From NCBI GenBank assembly GCA_025201705.1, contig MU616960.1, positions 17,858-29,750 of the forward strand: a stretch of 11,893 nt of DNA, in the 5' to 3' direction. The translations under genes were made by a program, and so were the position numbers. Numbering within the stretch: position 1 is the stretch's first letter; every line of letters begins with the position of its first letter. Positions 8,801 through 11,893 of this stretch are shown one piece after another. Below the pieces are notes generated by a model. It searched no databases. It was given only the letters and a program-made list of their open reading frames with translations, and was not told where the DNA came from. Origin of the DNA: Dissophora ornata (taxonomy: Eukaryota; Mortierellomycota; Mortierellomycetes; Mortierellales; Mortierellaceae).

Positions 8801-10911
8801 TGGAGGATACACCCTATTTCGTCGCCCCTCTCGCTCTAAACTACTGCGCTCCTCAGTCGCTTCAGACGGGGATTTCCTGGAACGATGTTTTATTGGGACA
8901 GAGTCCAGACCCTCTTCCGATTTTGGACGAGGAAAAGACTGAGCAGTCCATCCGGAAGGCTGTTCTTACCCTCCGCTACGACCATGGCCGAGACTTCTTT
9001 GTCAAGGGAATCATGAGGGAGTTCCGGATGTGCGACATCATGCCACAGGATAGGTTCAAGAACGAGCTTGCAGCATGGGATGCGGCGATTGCAAAGGGTA
9101 AAGCTAAGGACGAGCAAGGATCTGGAGGTACACCTGGTAACAGCAGCAGGACTTTCGCATCATATTTCAAATGGAAATATGTGGGCGATTTTGGAGACGA
9201 TGATATCATCTTGTCTGTGGATCGAGTACGCAAGATGCGTAATCACCTCCAGGAAGCGGTTCGCAGCGAGGATCAACCGGATGAGCGCTCGACAACAATT
9301 GTCCCTATTGGAGTCTGCATGCGGTGCTCCGTACTCTCTGATGTGCTGAGGGCGTCGCAGTTGATTCCATCTGTCCTGCAGAGTCTCGACTCGACCCTTC
9401 TTGTTCAGGAGGTACGAGAGAAAGTGGGTCTCCTTGAAGTGCACCTGGACTATCTTCAAGAGGCATTCACGACCTCATCTGCGAATCGGGACTTTCAGTA
9501 CGAACGTTTGGAGCTCCTTGGCGATTCCTTTCTCAAGTTTACGAGCACGATCCGTCTGTACATTGTAAACCCATCCAAGGACGAAGGCCATCTCCATGCC
9601 AACCGTATCCGAGTGATCTCCAACAAGGCACTTCTCGGTCATTCCACCAAACTAGAGCTGTACAGGTATGTCAGTAGCACGCCCTTCCCTCGCAAGTCCT
9701 GGCGCCCGACGCGGTTCATCGTCGGCAAGGATCCATGGAAGGAGGGAAAGTCCCACGAACTCTCGAACAAAACGCTTGCAGATATCGTCGAGTCATCTTT
9801 GGGGGCAGCGTATCTGAGTGGCGGTGTAACGACCGGATTTCTGGCTGCCAAGGCCTTGCTTATACCGTTTGACGAGTTTGCAAACTGGGACGATTTCTGC
9901 CGCGTGTATTACAGGGACAAGGCCGCCAAGGAATCCTTGGATGGTCGATCCACGCTCGTCCTCAGACCCAGTCACTTGTCAGGCGTGCGCGAGATCGGGG
10001 AGCTGTTTGGGTACAAGTTCAAGGACCCACTGCTGTTTTTGGAGGCTATGACGCACGCGTCTCATATTCGGAGCGATGCTATATGCTATCAGCGTTTAGA
10101 GTTCCTAGGTGATGCGGTACTGGATTTTCAGGTTATTCAATACTACTATGAGAAGTACCACAATGCGTCGCCTGGAGTGATCACGCTGATCAAGGATGCA
10201 TCGGTCAATAATTCGATCCTGGGAGCGCTCTCGATAAAGTGGGGTCTTTACAAATACCTCAATCACTTTTCGCCAACCCTCATCGGTGCAATTTCCCGAG
10301 CAGTTACTGCTCTGGAGGAAAAGAAGGACAAGTCACCCACCAACACCCTGGATGGCGAGTACTGGCATGATGTCGCGATGCCCAAGGTACTCGGTGATCT
10401 GGTCGAAAGTACTCTAGGGGCTATATTCGTGGATTCAGGATTCGACTTTGAAGTTATCTCGGGCGTGTTTAAGCGTATGATGCGGCCGTTCCTTGATGAG
10501 CATGTCAACTTTGAGAGTATCAATATTCATCCGACCAAGCGCCTTCTCGAGTTGTTGCAGTCCCAGGGGTGCTGCAAGTTTGGGTTTGAGACGGACAATG
10601 CCGTACAGTCTAGCATTGGAACGAAGCTGCTTCGAAGACTTGGACTTGGTGTCAGGTCGACCCATAATCATCAAACCCCGCAACAACAAAATGCAGAGGA
10701 AGGCAATGTGATCATGAGATGCGACTTCAAGATCCATGACAAGGTCATGGCGACAGCGACAGGCGACCATGTGGAGGATATGCGTAAGCAGGTTGCGATC
10801 GAAACAATGGTGCTCTTGAAGGATGATCCGCAGCTGCTCGGTGGTCTGTGCACTTGCCCAAAGCGACGTCGTCCTCAACATATGTCGGTGTTGGATCGTT
10901 ACATGCAATAA
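5839..10911 (+). CDS. Dicer-like endoribonuclease (DExD helicase, dimerisation, PAZ-like, two RNase III)
   Basis: Dicer cuts double-stranded RNA into small RNAs for RNA interference. Exons: 5839-6390, 6481-6708, 6793-6962, 7077-7769, 7854-10911 (4701 nt, 1566 aa); introns 90, 84, 114 and 84 nt. Joins restore family motifs, e.g. [14 protein letters not shown] and [12 protein letters not shown]. Residues 40-125 are a Ser/Thr/Ala/Pro-rich leader. Helicase: PRQYQ (134-138), MDTGSGKT with K160, DECH 267-270, TAS 301-303, the [10 protein letters not shown] helicase-insert motif, [11 protein letters not shown] (530-540) and QSRGRAR (560-566). The dimerisation domain is about 636-722, the platform from about 795 ([10 protein letters not shown]), and a diverged PAZ-like segment near 900-1012 ([10 protein letters not shown]). 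RNase IIIa has E1101, D1105, D1191 and E1194; RNase IIIb has E1297, D1301, D1396 and E1399, so both active sites look intact. A diverged dsRBD-like region spans about 1440-1537, with a His/Gln-rich insert. The weakest splice site is the GTCAGA donor at 6709. The start has A at -3. Dicer-1 versus Dicer-2 class cannot be settled here. Confidence 0.96.
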
Positions 10912-10948
10912 TTGCGTTATTAGTGTTCAAACCTCGATGCATCAAGTC

Positions 10949-10954
10949 AATAAA
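10949..10954 (+). terminator. Poly(A) signal AATAAA of the Dicer gene
   Basis: A canonical AATAAA lies 38 nt after the Dicer TAA, followed within 40 nt by T/G-containing sequence (GGTCTCTGTTCC). This predicts a short 3' UTR ending around 10970-10985. Confidence 0.6.
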
Positions 10955-11055
10955 GATCACGGTCTCTGTTCCATAAGTCTACACATGCCATTTCACAGGT
11001 CCCAACCGATTGCCCTGCCATGCTCCATTTTTAGGACCTTGCTATGGATGGTAGA

Positions 11056-11335
11056 TCAGTAGTAGATCTTGTCAGGAAAGTTGTCAGAGATACCTATGTT
11101 GTTCGTGGTGGCGAATTCAGTATTACAATGACGGAGTTCTCTGCACAAGAAGGAAGGCAGCCGACCTATTCTTGCACCAACCCCTACGAATCTTCCATCC
11201 TTGACATCTTCCGCCTCTGCATCGCAGCTTTGAGCAGTATTCAGATAATCCAGACAACAGTGTACTCACAAGGAACTCTTGGGACTCTCGACTGAACACA
11301 GTGTCAGGCTTCAACTCCATTGCTGCTCCTGTCAT
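11056..11335 (-). other. Possible spliced minus-strand transcript or gene remnant, unidentified
   Basis: No family is recognised. On the minus strand, ATG 11335 opens 22 codons (MTGAAMELKPDT... to ...SQEFL) ending exactly at a consensus donor GTGAGT (11269-11264). A strong acceptor with a pyrimidine tract, CTTCCTTCTTGTGCAG, ends at 11141; this 129-nt intron would give a peptide of only 27 aa. A second minus-strand frame is open for 69 codons (11265-11056) without an ATG and has the look of coding sequence (...DGRFVGVGARIGRLPSF...), but no splice choice joins it cleanly to the first exon. A plus-strand ATG frame (11044-11295, 83 codons) lies in the same codon register opposite it, so at most one is real. 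It may be a decayed gene, a non-coding RNA or chance. Confidence 0.2.
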
Positions 11336-11567
11336 GCTTTATTTCTCTCCCCTTGTCTTTCTACGGTTATTCTTGTTAGCTTGCGTTTTAGAGAGTGAAT
11401 GAATCTGGGTGGTTATCCCTGGAAACTCTTTTGGTGAATGTGGGTAGCATCGTTACCCAGAACCTTTATTTTAAACAAAACGCTGTATTTCTACATGGTC
11501 GCACAATAAAGCTCGAGTTGCCCCCCATTTTTCCATTCTGTCGCGGTTTGCACAGCTCTCTCTCTCT

Positions 11568-11599
11568 TGGCACCGATCGAAAAAGAGCTAGCGGTGCCA
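11568..11599. repeat. Inverted repeat TGGCACCG ... CGGTGCCA
   Basis: Perfect 8-bp arms at 11568-11575 and 11592-11599 with a 16-nt spacer, directly after a CT run (11556-11567). It could be a dimeric transcription-factor site or a weak RNA hairpin; no family is assigned. Confidence 0.6.
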
Positions 11600-11808
11600 G
11601 CTGAGATCGAGTCGACGGGCTTTCATCCATTCATGACCGGGGGAACTTTATGAAAAATGGAAATCTTGCTGGACGAAACTTGCCTAAAGAAATAGTAAAA
11701 AAAGTAATGGTTAACAAATGCACCCAATATTGAATAGAATATTATAGGCTTCGTACCCAGCCAGCCAGGCCAACGCAATGTCAATGTGCGCTAACATCGC
11801 GTCGGTCA

Positions 11809-11836
11809 TAAGCTATTGTATAAGCTATCGTATAAG
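11809..11836. repeat. 12-bp tandem repeat TAAGCTATYGTA
   Basis: Two full copies (11809-11820 and 11821-11832, differing at one base, T versus C) plus a 4-base partial third copy. It is a short minisatellite-like duplication in intergenic DNA. Confidence 0.7.
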
Positions 11837-11893
11837 TCTTTCGGGCCACACTGTATGTGCACACAACCACATCATACAGCATAGTTCTTCCCC

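Larger units (their letters stand above)
11336..11893. other. Terminal intergenic stretch with small repeats; no gene seen
   Basis: No open frame with start, motifs or splice logic was found on either strand. The stretch is AT-rich from about 11640 onward and holds a CT dinucleotide run (11556-11567), an inverted repeat (11568-11599), and a 12-bp tandem repeat (11809-11836). It may hold the promoter of a gene beyond the window. Confidence 0.5.

Noticed and set aside
10435..10908. 157-codon minus-strand open frame opposite the Dicer 3' end
   Set aside because: It lies wholly inside the conserved Dicer RNase IIIb/dsRBD coding sequence and shows no motif; it is an antisense shadow.

Overview
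The window is nuclear DNA of a filamentous early-diverging fungus, most likely Mortierellomycotina (inferred). Protein-coding genes are split by short introns (82-130 nt) with GTRNGN/YAG borders and CTRAY-like branch points, and intergenic gaps are compact. The strongest clue is a complete animal-type phenylalanine hydroxylase (PAH): most fungi lack this enzyme, but a tetrahydrobiopterin-dependent PAH is known from Mortierella alpina. The Dicer and JMJD7 family genes also fit a fungus that kept RNAi and 2-oxoglutarate oxygenases.

Layout. (1) 1-858, minus strand: 5' part of a DEAH-box RNA helicase (DHX33/Dhr2 type), cut by the window edge just after its DEAH box. (2) 859-1090: short divergent promoter with long T tracts. 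(3) 1091-2596, plus: JMJD7-like JmjC oxygenase, four exons, 400 aa. (4) 2597-2739: compact convergent 3' region with oppositely oriented poly(A) signals. (5) 2740-4376, minus: PAH, four exons, 444 aa, with an ACT regulatory domain and an intact iron site. (6) 4377-5838: 1.46 kb divergent intergenic region with no supported gene. (7) 5839-10911, plus: full-length Dicer, five exons, 1566 aa, with helicase, Dicer dimerisation, platform/PAZ-like, two RNase III and C-terminal dsRBD-like domains. (8) 10912-11893: Dicer 3' UTR and a weakly coding or non-coding tail with small repeats and a possible spliced minus-strand transcript.

The exon structures were assembled by hand from reading-frame continuity, splice consensus and family alignment from memory; each spliced CDS sums to an exact multiple of three. 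The genes do not form a pathway or cluster. The DHX33/JMJD7 pair is thematically linked (ribosome biogenesis and translation-associated GTPase hydroxylation) and shares a promoter region. PAH (tyrosine synthesis/phenylalanine catabolism) and Dicer (small-RNA production) are head-to-head but far apart. I see no transposon, CRISPR array, rRNA or tRNA. No clearly novel system stands out; the most notable items are the fungal PAH with preserved allosteric ACT residues, the intact Dicer, the tail-to-tail transcript overlap and the unexplained tail region.
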